Source of the DNA: Pseudomonas mosselii
GTDB taxonomy: Bacteria > Pseudomonadota > Gammaproteobacteria > Pseudomonadales > Pseudomonadaceae
DNA length: 64,000 bases
Assembly: GCF_005796105.1 (NCBI RefSeq)
Contig: NZ_VAUO01000015.1
Span: 1 to 64,000 of the forward strand
Direction: 5' to 3'
Part shown: positions 62,084 to 64,000 of the stretch, piece by piece
Layout of the letters: each line of letters starts with the position of its first letter
Position numbering within the stretch: position 1 is the first letter of the stretch
Notes under the pieces: generated by a model
Told to the model about the DNA's origin: nothing
What the model saw: the letters and a program-made list of their open reading frames with translations, nothing else
Database searches by the model: none
Made by a program: the position numbers and the translations under genes

Positions 62084-64000
62084 TTACTGCTTGTTGTTGT
62101 CTTTCACTTCTTCGAACTCGGCGTCAACCACGTCGTCGTGCTTGGCTTCAGGCTCGGCCTGCTGGGCGCCGCCCTGCGGCTGCTCAGCCTGTTGCTCGGC
62201 GTACATCTTCTGGGCAACCGGCGCCGAGACCTTGGACAGCTCCTCGACCTTGGCGTCGATGGTGGCCTTGTCATCGCCTTTGACAGCGGCTTCCAGGGCA
62301 ACCACAGCCGCTTCGATCGCGGTTTTCTCTTCAGCAGTGACCTTGTCACCGGCATCAGCGACCATTTTGCGGGTCGAGTGAACCAGCGCGTCACCCTGGT
62401 TACGAGCAGCAGCCAGTTCTTCGAACTTGCGGTCTTCCTCGGCGTTGGCCTCGGCGTCACGCACCATGCGCTCGATTTCCTCGTCCGACAGACCGGAGTT
62501 GGCCTTGATCACGATCGACTGCGACTTGCCGGTGGCCTTGTCCTTCGCGCTGACGTGCAGGATGCCGTTGGCGTCGATGTCGAAGGTTACTTCGATCTGT
62601 GGCACACCGCGCGGCGCTGGCGGAATGTCAGCCAGGTCGAACTTGCCCAGCGACTTGTTCTGCGCCGCTTGCTTGCGCTCGCCTTGCAGCACGTGAATGG
62701 TCACGGCGCCCTGATTGTCGTCAGCGGTCGAGAACACCTGCGACTTCTTGGTCGGGATGGTGGTGTTCTTCTCGATCAGCGGGGTCATCACGCCGCCCAT
62801 GGTTTCGATACCCAGGGTCAGCGGGCTGACGTCCAGCAGCAGTACGTCTTTCACATCACCGGCCAGAACGGCGCCTTGGATGGCAGCACCCATGGCGACG
62901 GCTTCGTCCGGGTTGACGTCTTTGCGGGCTTCTTTACCGAAGAAGTCAGCCACGGCCTTCTGCACCATCGGCATACGGGTCTGGCCACCGACCAGGATCA
63001 CGTCGTCGATCTTGCTGGCGTCGATGCCGGCGTCTTTCAGGGCGATGCGGCAAGGCTCGATGGTGCGCTGAACCAGGTCTTCGACCAGCGACTCCAGCTT
63101 GGCGCGGGAGATCTTCACGTTCAGGTGCTTCGGACCGGTTGCATCAGCAGTGATGTACGGCAGGTTGACGTCGGTGGACTGGGCCGAGGACAGCTCGATC
63201 TTGGCTTTTTCAGCGGCTTCTTTCAGGCGCTGCAGGGCTAGAGGATCGTTCTTCAGGTCCATGCCGGACTCTTTCTTGAACTCGTCCACGAGGTAGTCGA
63301 TCAGGCGCATGTCGAAGTCTTCGCCACCCAGGAAGGTGTCGCCGTTGGTGGCCAGTACTTCGAACTGGTGCTCACCGTCGACTTCGGCAATTTCGATGAC
63401 CGAAACGTCGAAAGTACCACCACCGAGGTCATAGACGATGATGGTGTGGTCGCCCTTGGCCTTGTCCATACCATAGGCCAGTGCAGCGGCGGTCGGCTCG
63501 TTGATGATTCGCTTGACGTCCAGACCGGCGATGCGACCGGCGTCCTTGGTGGCCTGACGCTGGCTGTCGTTGAAGTAGGCCGGCACGGTGATGACCGCTT
63601 CGGTGACCGACTCACCGAGGTAGTCTTCGGCGGTCTTCTTCATTTTCTTCAGCACTTCGGCGCTGATCTGCGGCGGTGCCATGTCCTTGCCGCTGGCTTG
63701 AACCCAAGCGTCACCGTTGCTGGCCTTGACGATTTTGTAAGGCACCAGCTTGATGTCTTTCTGTACGACGTCTTCTTCGAAACGACGACCGATCAGACGC
63801 TTGACCGCGAACAAGGTGTTGTGCGGGTTGGTCACAGCCTGACGCTTGGCCGACTGACCGACCAGAATCTCGCCATCGTTGGCGTAGGCGATGATCGAAG
63901 GGGTGGTACGCGCGCCTTCGGCGTTCTCGATGACCTTGACCTTGCCGTCTTCCAGGATGGAGACGCACGAGTTGGTGGTCCCCAGGTCGATACCGATGAT
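62084..64000 (-). CDS. dnaK: Chaperone DnaK (5' end outside window)
   Basis: Hsp70 chaperone. 638 residues are visible; the frame runs off the right edge at IIGIDLGTTNSCVSI, so only about three N-terminal residues (MGK in the family) are missing, giving about 641. ATPase domain includes VIVYDLGGGTFDVS and the phosphate loop at VILVGGQTRMP; substrate domain includes VLLLDVSPLTLGIETMGG; the lid ends in a Gln/Glu-rich tail. A heat-shock promoter would lie outside. grpE would be expected upstream. Confidence 0.97.
   Translation of the reverse strand: MIGIDLGTTNSCVSILEDGKVKVIENAEGARTTPSIIAYANDGEILVGQSAKRQAVTNPHNTLFAVKRLIGRRFEEDVVQKDIKLVPYKIVKASNGDAWVQASGKDMAPPQISAEVLKKMKKTAEDYLGESVTEAVITVPAYFNDSQRQATKDAGRIAGLDVKRIINEPTAAALAYGMDKAKGDHTIIVYDLGGGTFDVSVIEIAEVDGEHQFEVLATNGDTFLGGEDFDMRLIDYLVDEFKKESGMDLKNDPLALQRLKEAAEKAKIELSSAQSTDVNLPYITADATGPKHLNVKISRAKLESLVEDLVQRTIEPCRIALKDAGIDASKIDDVILVGGQTRMPMVQKAVADFFGKEARKDVNPDEAVAMGAAIQGAVLAGDVKDVLLLDVSPLTLGIETMGGVMTPLIEKNTTIPTKKSQVFSTADDNQGAVTIHVLQGERKQAAQNKSLGKFDLADIPPAPRGVPQIEVTFDIDANGILHVSAKDKATGKSQSIVIKANSGLSDEEIERMVRDAEANAEEDRKFEELAAARNQGDALVHSTRKMVADAGDKVTAEEKTAIEAAVVALEAAVKGDDKATIDAKVEELSKVSAPVAQKMYAEQQAEQPQGGAQQAEPEAKHDDVVDAEFEEVKDNNKQ

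Overview
The window is a stretch of core chromosome from a fluorescent Pseudomonas, most likely of the P. putida group. The evidence is high GC with GC-rich third positions, a PrrF sRNA, the cbrX-cbrA-cbrB-crcZ-pcnB block, and a gene order (pssA-ilvC-ilvN-ilvI ... dksA-gluQ-cbrAB ... panBC-pgi-acs ... pnp-rpsO ... ftsH ... carAB ... dapB-dnaJ-dnaK) that matches what I recall of P. putida. Five paired palindromes of the TAGGAGCGGC / GGGAGCGGC type typical of that group lie between genes. I saw no insertion sequence, prophage, integron or CRISPR array.

Layout. 1-6.4 kb, minus strand: periplasmic methionine sulfoxide repair (msrPQ), phosphatidylserine synthase (pssA), and the branched-chain amino acid operon ilvI-ilvN-ilvC behind a leader of about 240 nt. 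6.4-9.9 kb, minus: PBP1B (mrcB), its TPR lipoprotein (LpoP type) and a YqcC-like protein. 10-12.6 kb, plus: a fused APH-like/P-loop kinase, a pentapeptide-type protein, a TfoX C-terminal-domain protein and the iron-responsive sRNA PrrF. 12.6-16.3 kb, minus: heme ABC importer hmuTUV plus a ChaN lipoprotein. 16.3-18.5 kb: Rieske protein, sfsA and an aminotransferase. 18.7-27.5 kb, plus: dksA, gluQ, cbrX, cbrA, cbrB, crcZ, pcnB, folK. 27.7-37.4 kb, plus: panB, panC, pgi, acs, an MpaB-type protein and a large AsmA-like DUF748 protein. 37.6-53.7 kb, almost all minus: BON protein, then the translation/RNA superoperon read from the right: rlmE, ftsH, folP, glmM, tpiA, secG, tRNA-Leu, tRNA-fMet, rimP, nusA, infB, rbfA, truB, rpsO, pnp. 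53.7-64 kb: yhbY (plus), then dnaK (cut by the window edge), dnaJ, dapB, carA, carB, greA and a DUF4149 protein on minus.

How the parts work together. Three post-transcriptional or global regulators are encoded here. CbrAB drives CrcZ from a sigma-54 promoter, and CrcZ titrates Hfq/Crc in carbon catabolite repression. PrrF reports iron status and sits tail-to-tail with the heme importer. DksA mediates the stringent response. The carA upstream region carries a strong intrinsic terminator directly before the gene, preceded by a short potential leader ORF, which suggests transcription attenuation.

I did not find a convincing undescribed multi-gene system. The points most worth checking are the carA leader, the apparent CTG start of the DUF4149 gene downstream of greA, the fused kinase, the orphan Rieske protein, and repeated GTAAC motifs before panB. 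Many starts were moved from the longest reading frame to the codon with a Shine-Dalgarno sequence and the usual family N-terminus; each case is stated in its entry.
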